From Paracoccus sp. MKU1 (GTDB lineage Bacteria; Pseudomonadota; Alphaproteobacteria; Rhodobacterales; Rhodobacteraceae), in the NCBI RefSeq assembly GCF_001447385.1, contig NZ_LLWQ01000163.1, forward strand, positions 38,243 through 102,242: a stretch of 64,000 nt of DNA, read 5' to 3'. Position 1 is the stretch's first letter. The number at the start of each line of letters is the position of its first letter. Shown here one piece after another: positions 9,745-19,659 of the stretch. The notes below the pieces were generated by a model. It made no database searches. It saw only the letters and a list, made by a program, of their open reading frames with translations, and was not told the origin of the DNA. The position numbers and the translations under genes are program-made.

Positions 9745-10725
9745 ATGCGGAAAGACGACGAGATGACCAGCCAAGGCGATCCGGCCGAAAGCCCCGATTT
9801 CGATCTGGCCAAGGCGCGGATCTGCGCCATCGTGAACATGGGCTCGGGGCGCGAGGCGGGCGAGGATATCGCCGGCCAGTTGCGCGCCGCGCTGGAAGGC
9901 CGAGTGGCCGCGCTTGAGGTCCGCGGCACCGGCCGGGGCGCCGACCTGCCCGCCATGGCCCGCGCGGCGGTGGCCGAGGGGTTCGACCTGATCGTCGCGG
10001 CTGGCGGCGACGGCACCCAGGCGGCCGTCGCCGGCGCGGTCGCCGGCACGCCTGCGGCGATGGCGGTGATCCCCGGCGGCACCTTCAACTATTTCGCCCG
10101 CGACCTCGGCTCGGGTGAGACGGTCGAGGCGGCGCTGAAGATCTTCGACGCGCCCCGCATCCGCCGCGTCCATGTCGGCGAGATGAACGGCATGATCTTC
10201 CTGAACAATGTCAGCTTCGGCGCCTATCCCGAGATCCTGCGGCGCCGCGAAAGCATTTATCGCCGCTGGGGCCGCTCGCGGCTGGCGGCCTATTGGTCGG
10301 CGGTGGCGGCGCTATGGACGCTGCGCCGGCCGCTGCATCTGACGGTGCGCGCGAATGGCGAGGAACGGCGCTTCACCACCGCACTGGCCTTCGTGGCGAA
10401 AAGCGCCTTCCAGCTCGACACCTTCGGGCTGGAAGGGGCCGATTGCGTGCGGCGCGGCCAGATGGCGCTGCTGCTGGCGCGGGCGAAGCGGCCGGGGCCG
10501 CTGGTGCGCTCGGCGCTGCGGCTGGCCCTGGGCAAGACGGCGCGCTATGCCGATTTCGACCTGATCTGTGCCGATGAATTCGAGCTCGAGACCGTGCCGC
10601 GCCACGAATATGTCGCCCATGACGGCGAGAAGACCTGGATGGATTCGCCCTTTCGCATCCGCGTGCGCCGGGGCGCGCTGAACGTGCTGGTCCCGGCCGA
10701 AAGCGGCGGGCGGGATGCCGGATGA
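9745..10725 (+). CDS. Diacylglycerol/lipid kinase family protein (DagK-like)
   Basis: Protein of 326 aa. The nucleotide-binding GGDGT motif occurs in LIVAAGGDGTQAAVAGA near residue 85, followed by AVIPGGTFNYFARDLG, the usual lipid-kinase signature. The N-terminal ICAIVNMGSGREAGED replaces the usual NPxSG strand. Known members phosphorylate diacylglycerol, sphingosine or similar lipids at the membrane; the substrate here is open. The start could be 9745 (GAGG upstream) or 9763; both keep the domain. Its stop overlaps the phosphoesterase start (ATGA), so the two are co-translated. Confidence 0.85.
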   Translation: MRKDDEMTSQGDPAESPDFDLAKARICAIVNMGSGREAGEDIAGQLRAALEGRVAALEVRGTGRGADLPAMARAAVAEGFDLIVAAGGDGTQAAVAGAVAGTPAAMAVIPGGTFNYFARDLGSGETVEAALKIFDAPRIRRVHVGEMNGMIFLNNVSFGAYPEILRRRESIYRRWGRSRLAAYWSAVAALWTLRRPLHLTVRANGEERRFTTALAFVAKSAFQLDTFGLEGADCVRRGQMALLLARAKRPGPLVRSALRLALGKTARYADFDLICADEFELETVPRHEYVAHDGEKTWMDSPFRIRVRRGALNVLVPAESGGRDAG

Positions 10726-11510
10726 CGCGCATCCTGCACCTCTCGGACCTGCATTTCGGGCTGGAACGCGAGCCGCTGGTCGAGCCGCTGCTCGACAGGA
10801 TCAATGCCGCGCGCGCCGATCTGGTGGTGGTGACGGGCGACCTGACCCATCGCGGCCGCTCGGCGCAATTCGCGCAGGCCGCGGCCTTCCTGCGCCGGAT
10901 CGAGGCGCCGCTGCTGGCGGTGCCCGGCAATCACGACATCCCGCTCTACAAGCTGGCGGACCGGATGATGCGCCCCTATCGCCGCTGGCGCCGCGCCATC
11001 GCGGGGAATCTGGAACCGGTCGGCCATGTCGGCAATCTGCGGGTGCAGGGCGTGAACAGCGTCGATCCGATGGCCTGGCAGCGCGGCATCATCACGCCGG
11101 TGCAGGTGGCGCGGGTGATCGCGGGGCTCGACCCGGCCTGCATCAACATCGTCGCGCTGCATCACCCGATGCAGCAGCGCCCGCAGGTGGACAAGGCGCT
11201 GATGCAGGGCGCAGGCCCGGCCCTGACCCGTTTCGAGGCCGAGGAGGTGCAGCTGGTGCTCAGCGGCCACCTGCACCTGTGGTCGATCGGCGCCTTCCTG
11301 GGCGAACAGGGGCGGCCGATCCTGCAAGTACAGGCCGGAACCGCCCTTTGCGCCCGCCCCGGCGACCGCCAGAACGAATTCGCCGTGCTGGAGTTCGCCG
11401 GCACCGACCTGCTGGTCGAACGCCATGTCGCGCCGATGACCGAGCCGGGTTTCCGCGCTCCGGAATATCTGCGCTTCACCCGCCGGAACAGGCTCTGGCG
11501 CCCGGTCTGA
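10722..11510 (+). CDS. Calcineurin-like metallophosphoesterase
   Basis: Protein of 262 aa with all five metal-ligand motifs in order: LHLSDLHFG (residues 4-12), VVTGDLTHRG (about 38), VPGNHDIPLY (about 66), ALHHPM (about 145) and LSGHLHLW (about 180). Enzymes of this family hydrolyse phosphoesters, among them cyclic nucleotides and lipid intermediates. The overlap with the lipid-kinase gene hints at a role in the same lipid process, which is an inference. It is followed by a strong bidirectional hairpin. Confidence 0.88.
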   Translation: MTRILHLSDLHFGLEREPLVEPLLDRINAARADLVVVTGDLTHRGRSAQFAQAAAFLRRIEAPLLAVPGNHDIPLYKLADRMMRPYRRWRRAIAGNLEPVGHVGNLRVQGVNSVDPMAWQRGIITPVQVARVIAGLDPACINIVALHHPMQQRPQVDKALMQGAGPALTRFEAEEVQLVLSGHLHLWSIGAFLGEQGRPILQVQAGTALCARPGDRQNEFAVLEFAGTDLLVERHVAPMTEPGFRAPEYLRFTRRNRLWRPV

Positions 11511-11511
11511 G

Positions 11512-11591
11512 CTTCTTTCGTGGAGAAATATCCCGGGGGAGCGCCTCTCCGGCCCGTCGAAGGGCCGGAGAGGCGCGGGGGCAGAGCCCCC
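11512..11591 (-). repeat. Interspersed GC-hairpin/TATTT element, copy 1
   Basis: A 15-bp perfect stem (11541-11555 with 11562-11576) and a second smaller GGGGG/CCCCC hairpin (11577-11591) precede, on the minus strand, the tail GGATATTTCTCCACGAAAGA. The same layout occurs at 17162, 53102 and 61760. This copy lies between convergent genes and probably ends transcription in both directions. Confidence 0.7.
11541..11576. terminator. Bidirectional terminator hairpin
   Basis: Perfect 15-bp inverted repeat GCGCCTCTCCGGCCC with loop GTCGAA, between the ends of the phosphoesterase (plus) and the VOC gene (minus). It is part of interspersed element copy 1. Confidence 0.75.
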
Positions 11592-11599
11592 ATTCCGGC

Positions 11600-12394
11600 T
11601 CAGCCCTTGGGCTCGACGCGGAAGACCGTGTCCCAGGGATCGCGCAGCTCCGCCGCTCCAAGCGCCTGCAACCGATCGGGATCGGCGGCCAGCACCACCT
11701 CGGCCAGCCCGGCCGAATCGGCGCTGCGCGGCCCGGCGCCGCGGCTGTTCCAGACATTGCCCGCCAGGTGATGGTGATACCCTCCGGTGGCGAAGAAACT
11801 GGCGCCGAAGCGATGCGCCATGCGCTCCATGCCCAGCCGGTTCATGCAGAAATCCTCGGCCGCGGCCACATCGCCGACCTGAAGGTGGACATGCCCCACC
11901 ACGCTTTCCGCGGGCGCGCCGGTCCAATCGCCGTCGGCCGCCGCCATGAGGTCGGCCAGGTCCAGCGCGATGGTATCCATCCGCACCTCGCTGCCGTCAT
12001 GCTGCCAGGCTTCGCGCGGGCGGTCGGCATAGATCTCGATGCCGTTGCCCTCGGGGTCGCGCAGATAGATCGCCTCGCTGACCAGATGGTCCGAGGCGCC
12101 GTCGAGCCTGATGCCCTGATCGGCGACGAAACGCAGCCAGCGCCCCAGGGCCTGGCGATCCGGCAGAAGAAAGGCGGTGTGAAACAGCCCCGCCTCTTGC
12201 GGGCGCGGTCGGGCGGCCTTGTCGTGGCGCAGCTCCAGCAGCGGCTTGCCGCCGGCGCCCAGCACCATTTCCTCGCCATTGCCGGAGATCCGCTCCAGCC
12301 CGATGACGGAGCGATAGAAATCCCCGACCCGGCCCAGGTCGTTGACGATCAGGGCCACCCGGCCGATCTGGATGGGGGCGTCACTCGTGGCCAT
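11600..12394 (-). CDS. VOC-family dioxygenase-like protein with two vicinal-oxygen-chelate domains
   Basis: Protein of 264 aa. The first VOC module runs from IGRVALIVNDLGRVGDFYRS to IYLRDPEGNGIEIYADRP (about residues 8-128); the second from VVGHVHLQVGDVAAAEDF to ATGGYHHHLAGNVW (about 165-225). GYHHHLAGN and the layout match CatE-type catechol 2,3-dioxygenase relatives of Gram-positive and alphaproteobacterial genomes. Metal ligands may be H168 in GHVHL, H in GYHHH and E in the last strand. A ring-cleaving or glyoxalase role is possible; neighbours do not decide. AAGGAG lies 6 bases before the chosen ATG. Confidence 0.82.
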   Translation of the reverse strand: MATSDAPIQIGRVALIVNDLGRVGDFYRSVIGLERISGNGEEMVLGAGGKPLLELRHDKAARPRPQEAGLFHTAFLLPDRQALGRWLRFVADQGIRLDGASDHLVSEAIYLRDPEGNGIEIYADRPREAWQHDGSEVRMDTIALDLADLMAAADGDWTGAPAESVVGHVHLQVGDVAAAEDFCMNRLGMERMAHRFGASFFATGGYHHHLAGNVWNSRGAGPRSADSAGLAEVVLAADPDRLQALGAAELRDPWDTVFRVEPKG

Positions 12395-12448
12395 CATGCT
12401 CTCCTTGATCTTGTTGCAGCCAAGATAGGCGCGAAGCGCATGGCTTGA

Positions 12449-12480
12449 AATGGCGTCAATCGGGGAATACTGACGCCATT
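12449..12480. promoter_or_regulatory. Perfect inverted repeat upstream of the VOC gene; possible operator
   Basis: AATGGCGTCA (12449-12458) and TGACGCCATT (12471-12480) are exact 10-base arms separated by 12 bases. It sits between the divergent VOC and rRNA methyltransferase genes, about 55 bases from the VOC start. Arm spacing of about two helical turns suits a dimeric regulator. The half-site TGACGCC also occurs in the palindrome at 4768. Confidence 0.45.
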
Positions 12481-12558
12481 CCGGCGACAATAAGCGCGGA
12501 TTGCCTTCGCCCGCGCCGCGGCGCATGATGCGGGGCCTTTTTTGCCAGCCGGAACCCG

Positions 12559-13758
12559 ATGAAGCCCCGCGCCCCCAAGACACGTCCCGCCAAGACCCCC
12601 GCCGCCCCCATCGCGCCCCGGCCGCAGCCCGAACCGGCGCCGCTTGCCGCCGATCCGGCGCGGATGGAGATCTTCCTGGTCGCCACCCCGGGGCTGGAGG
12701 AACCGCTGGCCGAGGAGGCCCGCGCGCTCGGCTGGGACGCGCAGGTCCAGCCGGGCGGGGTGACCTTCACCGGCGGCTGGCCGGATGTCTGGCGGGCCAA
12801 CCTGGAAATCCGCGGCGCGACGCGCGTGCTGGCCCGCATCGGCGCCTTTCGCGCCCTGCATCCGGCGCAGCTCGACAAGCGCGCCCGCCGCTTTCCCTGG
12901 GCCGATTGGCTGCGCCCCGACGTGCCGGTCCGCATCGAGGCGAGCAGCCGCAAGTCCCGCATCTACCACGCCGGCGCCATCACCCAGCGCATCGAGGCGG
13001 CCATCCGCGACACGCTGGGCGCCCCCATCGCCGAGGATGCACCCGTCACGCTGAAGATCCGCATCGAGGACGACCTTTGCACCATCAGTCTGGACACCTC
13101 GGGCGAGTCGCTGCACCGGCGCGGCCACAAGCAGGCGGTCGGCAAGGCGCCGATGCGCGAGACCATGGCGGCGATGTTCCTGCGCCAATGCGGTTTCGAC
13201 GGGCGCGAGCCGGTGCTGGACCCGATGTGCGGCTCGGGCACTTTCGTCATCGAGGCGGCCGAGATCGCGGCGGGCCTGCGCCCCGGACGGCTGCGGCGTT
13301 TCGCCTTTGAACAGCTGCCGGGCCATGACGCGCAGGCATGGCAGGCGATGCGCAGCGCGCCGGTTCCGCCCGTTCCGGCGCAGCCTCGTTACCACGGCAG
13401 CGACCGCGACCCCGGCGCGATCCGCATGAGCCGCGAGAATGCCGCCCGCGCCGGGCTGGACGGCTGGACCAGTTTCGAGAATCGCGCCATCGGCGAGCTT
13501 CAGCGCCCCGAAGGGCCGCCGGGCCTGGTCATCGTCAACCCGCCCTATGGCGCCCGCATCGGCAACAAGGGACCGCTTTTCGGCCTGCATGCCGCCATGG
13601 GCGAGGTGCTGCGCGAGCGGTTCCGGGGCTGGCGCGTCGGGCTGGTCACCAGCGAGGCGCCGCTGGCCCGCGCCACGGGCCTGCCCTTTCGCGAGCCGGG
13701 GACCTATGTCGCCCATGGCGGGCTGAAGATCCGGCTGTGGCAGACCGGGCCGCTGTGA
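12559..13758 (+). CDS. THUMP-domain class I RNA methyltransferase (RlmL/YcbY-type)
   Basis: Protein of 399 aa. A proline/alanine-rich N-terminal tail (to about residue 35) precedes a THUMP domain (about 36-190: FLVATPGLEEPLAEEARALG, RKSRIYHAGAITQRIE). A Rossmann methyltransferase domain follows, with DPMCGSGTFVIEAAEIA near 220 and the catalytic NPPYG in VIVNPPYGARIG near 325. E. coli RlmL makes m2G2445 in 23S rRNA, and this matches its N-terminal half; the C-terminal RlmK part is absent, as in most alphaproteobacteria. Sometimes annotated as a DNA methylase, which the THUMP domain argues against. Confidence 0.88.
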   Translation: MKPRAPKTRPAKTPAAPIAPRPQPEPAPLAADPARMEIFLVATPGLEEPLAEEARALGWDAQVQPGGVTFTGGWPDVWRANLEIRGATRVLARIGAFRALHPAQLDKRARRFPWADWLRPDVPVRIEASSRKSRIYHAGAITQRIEAAIRDTLGAPIAEDAPVTLKIRIEDDLCTISLDTSGESLHRRGHKQAVGKAPMRETMAAMFLRQCGFDGREPVLDPMCGSGTFVIEAAEIAAGLRPGRLRRFAFEQLPGHDAQAWQAMRSAPVPPVPAQPRYHGSDRDPGAIRMSRENAARAGLDGWTSFENRAIGELQRPEGPPGLVIVNPPYGARIGNKGPLFGLHAAMGEVLRERFRGWRVGLVTSEAPLARATGLPFREPGTYVAHGGLKIRLWQTGPL

Positions 13759-13859
13759 ACGGGGAACCCCGGCCGGGGCGGCTGCATTGATACGATTGGT
13801 CGCAGGGACTGGTTCCTTGCGGGTGCTATGCTTGCCCGAAAACCGCGCAGGAGAACCGC

Positions 13860-14609
13860 ATGGACATTCGTTTCGACAACAAGATCGCCCTGGTGACCGG
13901 CGCCGGCTCGGGGCTGGGCGAGGCGATCGCGCTGGAACTCGGGGCCTCGGGCGCCACGGTGGTGGCCGCCGACCTGCATGAAGCGACCGCCCGCGCCACC
14001 GCCGACAGGATCGTCGCAGCGGGCGGCAGGGCCGAGGCCGTGGCGGGCGACGTCTCCGACCCCGATGCGGTGCGCAAGGCCGTCGAGGTTGCCAAGGGGC
14101 TGGGCGGGCTGCATCTGCTGGTGAACAATGCCGGCATCGGCGGCCCCAGCGCCCCGGTCGGGGAATACCCGCTGGACGGCTGGCAAAAGGTCATCGACGT
14201 CAACCTGAACGCCGTCTTCTACGGCATGCGCTACGGCATCCCGGCCATGCTGGAAGCCGGCGGCGGGGCGATCGTGAACATGGCCTCGATCCTCGGCTCG
14301 GTCGGGTTCAACGGGGCCGGGGCCTATGTCTCGGCCAAGCATGCCGTGGTCGGCATGACCAAGAACGCGGCGCTGGAATATGCGGCGCAGGGCATCCGGG
14401 TGAACTCGGTCGGCCCGGCCTTCATCGACACGCCGCTGCTCGACCAGCTGGATCAGGAGGTCAAGCAGGCGCTGGTGGCCCGCCATCCCATCGGCCGGCT
14501 GGGCCGGGCGGATGAGGTTGCGGGCCTCGTCGTCTTCCTGCTTTCGGACCGCGCGAGCTTTATCACCGGCAGCTATCACCTGGTGGATGGCGGCTATACG
14601 GCGCTGTGA
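13860..14609 (+). CDS. SDR family oxidoreductase
   Basis: Protein of 249 aa, a classical short-chain dehydrogenase. Cofactor loop TGAGSGLGEAIALE near residue 14, NNAGIGGPSAP near 90, catalytic YVSAKHAVVG near 155, and the C-terminal GSYHLVDGGYTAL. An acidic residue after the second strand (VVAADLHE) favours NAD(H). The substrate is not evident. AGGAGAACCGC precedes the ATG. It is a single gene, convergent with the L,D-transpeptidase. Confidence 0.88.
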   Translation: MDIRFDNKIALVTGAGSGLGEAIALELGASGATVVAADLHEATARATADRIVAAGGRAEAVAGDVSDPDAVRKAVEVAKGLGGLHLLVNNAGIGGPSAPVGEYPLDGWQKVIDVNLNAVFYGMRYGIPAMLEAGGGAIVNMASILGSVGFNGAGAYVSAKHAVVGMTKNAALEYAAQGIRVNSVGPAFIDTPLLDQLDQEVKQALVARHPIGRLGRADEVAGLVVFLLSDRASFITGSYHLVDGGYTAL

Positions 14610-14613
14610 CGCC

Positions 14614-15150
14614 TCAGTCCTTGCCGTGCTGGCTGGCGGGTTTGCGCGCCGGCCAGCGCGGCAGGGCGGGGATCTCCAGCACATCGCCCGGCGTAACGGC
14701 CGAGGCGAGCCAAGCCAAGTCGCGCCGCGCCATGGCGACGCAGCCTGCGGTCGGGAATCCCGGCCGGCGCCATTGGTGCAGGAAAATGGCGGACCCCGCG
14801 CCGGGCCGGGCCTGCGGCCAGTTCCAGTCCGTCACCAGCACGATGTCGTAAAGCGGATCGGCGCGCCGCATCGCCTCGTGGCTGGGGCCGAAAGGCGCGC
14901 GCACCGGATGGTTATAGGCCGGGTGGCCCGAGGCGTCGCACCACAGGTCGCCCGGCAGGATCGGCCGCGCCCAGCCATTGGGCCGCGCCACCCGGTCGGG
15001 GCGGTAGAGCAGGCCGACGATGCGATGCCGGCCGATGGGCGTCGCGCCGTCGCCCTCGGCCTTGTCGGCGCGGATGCCGCCGCGCCCGACCGCGCAGGGG
15101 ATGACCCGCGGCCCGGCCCGCAGCCCCATGGGCGTCAAGAGCAGCCTCAC
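14614..15150 (-). CDS. L,D-transpeptidase family (YkuD-like) protein
   Basis: Protein of 178 aa. The active-site segment [19 protein letters not shown] near residues 122-140 has the His and Cys of the family's HxxxxxxxxTxGC motif. The upstream [15 protein letters not shown] stretch is the usual substrate-side strand. No signal peptide is apparent, so the protein may be exported differently or act at the inner face. The family makes 3-3 peptidoglycan cross-links or attaches proteins to the wall. Its start overlaps the ribA stop by 4 bases, an arrangement I have seen in related genomes. Confidence 0.85.
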   Translation of the reverse strand: MRLLLTPMGLRAGPRVIPCAVGRGGIRADKAEGDGATPIGRHRIVGLLYRPDRVARPNGWARPILPGDLWCDASGHPAYNHPVRAPFGPSHEAMRRADPLYDIVLVTDWNWPQARPGAGSAIFLHQWRRPGFPTAGCVAMARRDLAWLASAVTPGDVLEIPALPRWPARKPASQHGKD

Positions 15151-16208
15151 AGCAGATGGCCCGATTTCGAAGCCTTCACGTCCAGATAGCTGGTATTGTG
15201 GCGGTTCCTGGGGGTGATCAGCGGCACGCGCTCGGCCACGCGGATGCCGTGGCCCTCCAGCATGGCGACCTTTTTCGGGTTGTTGGTCATCAGCCGAACC
15301 GCGTCGAAGCCCATCTTCTTCAGGATGCCGGCGCCGATGCGGAAATCGCGCTCGTCATCCTCGAAACCCAGCCGGTGATTGGCCTCGACCGTGTCGAAAC
15401 CCTGGTTTTGCAGCGCATAGGCGCGCATCTTGTTGGCCAGGCCGATGCCGCGCCCCTCCTGGTTCAGATAGAGCAGCACGCCCTCGCCCGCCTGGCCCAT
15501 GGCGGTCAGCGCGGCGTGCAATTGCGGTCCGCAATCGCATTTCAGGCTGCCCAGCACGTCGCCGGTGAAGCAGGCCGAATGCAGCCGCGCCAGCACCGGC
15601 GCCGCGCGCGAGGGGGCGCCGATCTCGACCGCGTAATGCTCGGCCTCGCCATTGTCGGGGCGAAAGATGTGCAGCTTGGAGTTCTCGGCCGCGAGCAGCG
15701 GCAGCCGGGCGGCGGCGACGGGGGCCATCGCCGCCTCGGTCGCCATCTGCGCCAGCGCCGGGCCGGGCGAGAGCCGGGTCAGCCCCTCGGGCGGGCTGGC
15801 CACGGGCACCACCAGCACGGCGGGCAGGAGTTGCGCCGATTTCGCCAGCGCGATGCCGGCGCGATGCGCGTCCACCTCGCCGCCGCGCGGGCTGCGGAAC
15901 GGCCCCTTCATCGGCGTCATCAGGTCGCCCGCCGGATCGGCCACGGCCCGCAACCAGGCGAGGTCCGCATCGCCCGGCACCTCGATCCGCGCCAGATCGC
16001 GGTCGTAGACCCGGGCCTTCAGCGTCTCGGCCCGCGGCTCGGTGATGGCCAGCACGGCCGGGCCAAGGGCACGCATGGATGCCAGCCGGTCGGCGCGCAG
16101 CGTCTCGACCGCGGCGACAAGCTGGCCGCCGATGACCACGGGCAGGCCCATGCGCAGGTCGGCGCGGGCGCGCGAAAGGGTCTCGGTGAGGGTCGGGATC
16201 AGGGTCAT
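15147..16208 (-). CDS. ribA: GTP cyclohydrolase II with N-terminal extension
   Basis: Protein of 353 aa. The C-terminal part (about residues 165-353) is GTP cyclohydrolase II, opening the riboflavin pathway. It shows the zinc cysteines in [16 protein letters not shown], then [37 protein letters not shown] and LMTNNPKKV. The first 165 residues are not the intact RibB (DHBP synthase) domain: a degenerate region with [14 protein letters not shown] and [21 protein letters not shown], as in other Rhodobacteraceae RibA proteins. The ATG at 16208 starts [10 protein letters not shown]. It overlaps the L,D-transpeptidase gene. Confidence 0.9.
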   Translation of the reverse strand: MTLIPTLTETLSRARADLRMGLPVVIGGQLVAAVETLRADRLASMRALGPAVLAITEPRAETLKARVYDRDLARIEVPGDADLAWLRAVADPAGDLMTPMKGPFRSPRGGEVDAHRAGIALAKSAQLLPAVLVVPVASPPEGLTRLSPGPALAQMATEAAMAPVAAARLPLLAAENSKLHIFRPDNGEAEHYAVEIGAPSRAAPVLARLHSACFTGDVLGSLKCDCGPQLHAALTAMGQAGEGVLLYLNQEGRGIGLANKMRAYALQNQGFDTVEANHRLGFEDDERDFRIGAGILKKMGFDAVRLMTNNPKKVAMLEGHGIRVAERVPLITPRNRHNTSYLDVKASKSGHLL

Positions 16209-16341
16209 CGGGCCAGCATGGTTGAAACAATCTGAAACATAGGGCGGATTTCCGACAACTCCATGTGAGAATTGCTGCAAACCGCTGGACGCCTGCCGCG
16301 CCGCGCCACAGTTTTCCGCCATAACGCCAAAGGAGGCAAGA

Positions 16342-17028
16342 ATGGCCGGACTGAAAAAGATCCTGCTGGTCGATGACGAGGAAGACCTGCGCGAGGCGCT
16401 GGCCGAGCAGTTGGTCGCCACCGAGGATTTCGAGGTGTTCGAGGCGGGCTCGGGCCATGAGGCGGTCGAAAGGACCAAGGGCGCGATCTTCGACCTGGTG
16501 GTGCTGGACGTGGGCCTGCCCGACACGGACGGGCGCGAACTGTGCAAGCGGCTGCGCAAGCAGGGCGTCAAGTGCCCCATCGTCATGCTGACCGGCCACG
16601 ATACCGACGCGGACACCATCCTGGGCCTGGATTCGGGCGCGAACGACTACATCACCAAGCCGTTCAAGTTCCCGGTGCTGCTGGCGCGGCTGCGTGCCCA
16701 GCTGCGCACGCATGAGCAGTCCGAGGACGCGATCTTCCAGCTTGGCCCCTATACGTTCAAGCCGGCGATGAAGATGCTGATCGACCAGAAGGAGCGCAAG
16801 ATCCGCCTGACCGAAAAGGAAACCAACATCCTGAAATTCCTGTATCGCGCCCAGGACGGGGTAGTGCCGCGCGACGTGCTTCTGCACGAGGTCTGGGGCT
16901 ACAATGCCGGCGTGACCACGCATACGCTGGAGACGCATATCTACCGCCTGCGCCAGAAGATCGAGCCCGATCCCTCGAACGCCCGGCTGCTGGTCACCGA
17001 ATCCGGCGGCTATCGCCTGGTGGCTTGA
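16342..17028 (+). CDS. OmpR-family response regulator (CenR-like)
   Basis: Protein of 228 aa. The receiver domain (1-120) has DDEED acidic residues, phospho-acceptor D in [16 protein letters not shown], the T in MLTGHDTD, and K in ITKPFKF. A winged-helix DNA-binding domain follows (about 130-228: [44 protein letters not shown]). The near-invariant [20 protein letters not shown] and [15 protein letters not shown] segments resemble CenR, an envelope regulator of Caulobacter and Rhodobacter, from memory. No kinase gene is adjacent. GGAGGC lies before the ATG. Confidence 0.88.
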   Translation: MAGLKKILLVDDEEDLREALAEQLVATEDFEVFEAGSGHEAVERTKGAIFDLVVLDVGLPDTDGRELCKRLRKQGVKCPIVMLTGHDTDADTILGLDSGANDYITKPFKFPVLLARLRAQLRTHEQSEDAIFQLGPYTFKPAMKMLIDQKERKIRLTEKETNILKFLYRAQDGVVPRDVLLHEVWGYNAGVTTHTLETHIYRLRQKIEPDPSNARLLVTESGGYRLVA

Positions 17029-17161
17029 TCTATGTTGATCGGGGGAACCCGCGCCGGGCTGGCGGGTTCTGATTGCGAAGCCCGGTGGCCGGAGGATGCG
17101 GCCACATGATGACCCGGCCCCGGCTCAGACCGGCGGCCAGGTTTCCCTTTTGCGCCGCCGC

Positions 17162-17213
17162 GCGGGGGCGCTTCGCCCCCCGCACCCCCCGAGGATATTT
17201 CCACACGGAAGAC
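17162..17213 (+). repeat. Interspersed GC-hairpin/TATTT element, copy 2
   Basis: GCGGGGGCG-CTT-CGCCCCCCGC hairpin followed by CCCCCCGAGGATATTTCCAC and ACGGAAGACGG. Same design as the copies at 11512 (minus), 53102 and 61760. Confidence 0.65.
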
Positions 17214-17524
17214 GGCCCGCCATGCGGATTTTGAGCAGCGCCGGCGGCCGGGTCCGGATTGGCCTGGGCGATTTCCCCGATCTGAGCCGGAAGGCGGCGC
17301 GTGAGCCGGCAGTCCTGCTGCGGCTTCAGGCGGCACGCGGCTGGTTGCCGGAGCAGGTCCGCTGGATGCAAATCGCTTCGGAATGCGCAGATCCGGCAGG
17401 TCGCGATGCTGCTTGCGCTCATCGCAAGGCGCATGAACAGGGATTTCGGTTTCCTGTCGGAGGACGGGTCATGTTGCCTTTCTGAACCGGCGCCGGAGCG
17501 CGCGGCGGGGCGCAAGGTTGCCAG

Positions 17525-17558
17525 GACAAGCAGAGCATGGGATCCCGCTCCGCTTGTC
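17525..17558 (-). terminator. Inverted repeat downstream of the catalase gene
   Basis: GACAAGCAGAGC (17525-17536) pairs with GCTCCGCTTGTC (17547-17558), 11 of 12 bases, around a loop containing the palindrome GGGATCCC. It lies about 50 bases past the minus-strand catalase stop and is likely its terminator, though a long T run is absent. Confidence 0.4.
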
Positions 17559-17610
17559 GCCATGACACATCGCCCAGCCGTCATGCCGTCCCACGGGCGC
17601 GGGCCATGGG

Positions 17611-19659
17611 TCAGGCCAGGTCGCGGACCTTCGGCTCGCGCGCCCAGTAGCGGCGGGCGGCCGCCCGGGGCAGGGCGGCAAGGTCGGTGACGCCCTCGTC
17701 CGGCTCGATCCCCGCGCGGTCCAGCAGCGGCTGCGCGCCCGGCGTGTGGCCGATGGCCTTGAGATGGGCGAAGGCGTCCATGACGAAGCCGACCGCCGCC
17801 CCGTCCCGCGCCAGGTTTTGCGCCGCCGTCTCGGTCAGCACCAGGGCCACCGCGTCGAACAGCACCGAGGGCGAGCCGGCAAGCTGGCCGTCGGCCTTGG
17901 CCTCGCCGCCCTCCAGCCGAATGCCGCCGACCCTCGGGGCGATGGTGAAGGGCGTGCCGCCGGCCTTTTCCACCGCCGCGGCCAGCCCGTCGAGTTCCGC
18001 CTTGTCCGAGCCTTCGGCGAACAGGATGCCGACCTTGCGTCCCTTGAGCGTGTTCTGCCAGTTCTTCTGGATCGACAGCGCGTCGGAAGGCGCGATATCG
18101 ATCGGCTCGCGAAACGGTTTCGCGGCCGCGGGCAGGTCGATCGCGAGCCCCGCCGCCACCCGCCTGGCCAGATCCTCGTCGATATTGCGCAGATGGCTGA
18201 CGACGCGGGCGCGCACATGGCCCAGCCCCACCTTGGACAGTTCGAAGACGAAGGCCGAGGCGATATGCGCCTGCTCGTTTTCCGTCATCGAGCGCCAGTA
18301 AAGCCGTGGCTGGCTGTAATGGTCGCCGAAGCTTTCGGCCCGGATGCGCAGCTTGTCGCCCTCGACCTGCTGCGGCGCGGTGGCGAAGCCCTCGGCACTG
18401 GCGCGGGGGCCGGGGTCCTCGCCCGCCTGGTCGAGGCTGTTCGGCTCGTAATTGGCGCGGCCCTTCGGCACCTGGGTCTGCATCATCCCGTCGCGCATCA
18501 TGTTGGCATAGGGGCATTTCGGCGCATTCACCGGGACCTGGTGGAAATTCGTCGTGCCCAGCCGGGATTTCTGCGTGTCGAGATAGGAAAACAGCCGGCC
18601 CTGCAACAGCGGGTCGTCGCTGAAGTCGATGCCCGGCACGATGTTGGAGGGCAGGAAGGCGACCTGCTCGGTCTCGGCGAAGAAGTTGTCGGGGTTGCGG
18701 TCCAGCACCAGGCGGCCGACGATCCGCAGCGGCACGATCTCCTCGGGGATGATCTTGGTCGCGTCCAGCACGTCCCAGGGCAGGCTGTCGGCCAGTGCCT
18801 GGTCGAAGATCTGCAAGCCCAGATCCCATTCGGGATGGTCGCCCGCCGCAATCGCCTCGTAGAGGTCGCGGCGGTGATAGTCGTTGTCGGCGCCCTGCAT
18901 CCTGGCGCTTTCGTCCCAGACCAGCGATTGCATGCCCAGGCGCGGGCGCCAGTGGAACTTGACGAAACGCGTCTCGCCGCGGGCGTTCACCAGCTTGAAG
19001 GTATGGACGCCGAAACCCTCCATCATCCGATAGCTGCGCGGGATGGCGCGGTCGGACATGGCCCAGATCACCGTATGCAGGCTTTCGGGCATCAGCGAGA
19101 CGAAATCCCAGAACGTGTCATGGGCCGAGGCAGCCTGCGGATAGCCGCGGTCGGCCTCCATCTTGACCGAATGCACGAGGTCGGGAAACTTGATCGCGTC
19201 CTGGATGAAGAAGACCGGGATGTTGTTGCCGACCAGATCCCAGTTCCCTTCGTCGGTATAGAACTTGACCGCGAAACCGCGCACGTCGCGAGGCGTATCG
19301 ACCGAGCCGGCCCCGCCCGCAACCGTGGAAAACCGCACGAAAACCGGTGTCTTCTTGCCTTTCTTGGCAAAGAGGCCGGCGCGCGTCAGTTCGGGGATCG
19401 GGTCGGTGCATTCGAAATGGCCATGCGCGGCCGAGCCGCGGGCATGCACGATGCGTTCCGGGATGCGCTCATGGTCGAAATGAAAGATCTTCTCGCGCAG
19501 AAGGAAATCTTCCAGCAGCGTCGGGCCGCGATGGCCGGCGCGCAGGCTGTTCTGATTGTCGGAAAACGGGATGCCGTGGTTGGTGGTCAGGGTCTCGCCG
19601 CCGCGCTGCTGCGTTTCGCCGGCATTGCCAAGATCGGACTGATAGGGATCGGGTGCCAT
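17611..19659 (-). CDS. katE: Large-subunit catalase with C-terminal DJ-1/PfpI-like domain (KatE type)
   Basis: Protein of 682 aa, the length of clade-2 monofunctional catalases. It breaks down hydrogen peroxide using heme. Seen: [20 protein letters not shown] with the catalytic His, [28 protein letters not shown] (in two pieces), [18 protein letters not shown] with the catalytic Asn, and the heme-tyrosine region [12 protein letters not shown]. The final ~150 residues ([21 protein letters not shown] onward) form the flavodoxin-like DJ-1 domain. Such enzymes are usually stationary-phase or sigma-S/EcfG-type stress genes, consistent with the repair genes next door. Confidence 0.95.
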   Translation of the reverse strand: MAPDPYQSDLGNAGETQQRGGETLTTNHGIPFSDNQNSLRAGHRGPTLLEDFLLREKIFHFDHERIPERIVHARGSAAHGHFECTDPIPELTRAGLFAKKGKKTPVFVRFSTVAGGAGSVDTPRDVRGFAVKFYTDEGNWDLVGNNIPVFFIQDAIKFPDLVHSVKMEADRGYPQAASAHDTFWDFVSLMPESLHTVIWAMSDRAIPRSYRMMEGFGVHTFKLVNARGETRFVKFHWRPRLGMQSLVWDESARMQGADNDYHRRDLYEAIAAGDHPEWDLGLQIFDQALADSLPWDVLDATKIIPEEIVPLRIVGRLVLDRNPDNFFAETEQVAFLPSNIVPGIDFSDDPLLQGRLFSYLDTQKSRLGTTNFHQVPVNAPKCPYANMMRDGMMQTQVPKGRANYEPNSLDQAGEDPGPRASAEGFATAPQQVEGDKLRIRAESFGDHYSQPRLYWRSMTENEQAHIASAFVFELSKVGLGHVRARVVSHLRNIDEDLARRVAAGLAIDLPAAAKPFREPIDIAPSDALSIQKNWQNTLKGRKVGILFAEGSDKAELDGLAAAVEKAGGTPFTIAPRVGGIRLEGGEAKADGQLAGSPSVLFDAVALVLTETAAQNLARDGAAVGFVMDAFAHLKAIGHTPGAQPLLDRAGIEPDEGVTDLAALPRAAARRYWAREPKVRDLA

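Larger units (their letters stand above)
17029..17610. other. Intergenic stretch without a recognised gene
   Basis: About 580 bases between the response regulator and the catalase 3' end. It contains interspersed element copy 2 and a long imperfect inverted repeat. Open frames on both strands are short, arginine-rich and match nothing I know. A decayed gene cannot be excluded. Confidence 0.55.

Noticed and set aside
17096..17690. Several short plus-strand frames downstream of the OmpR-type regulator
   Set aside because: Arginine-rich, no ribosome sites, no similarity; treated as non-coding.
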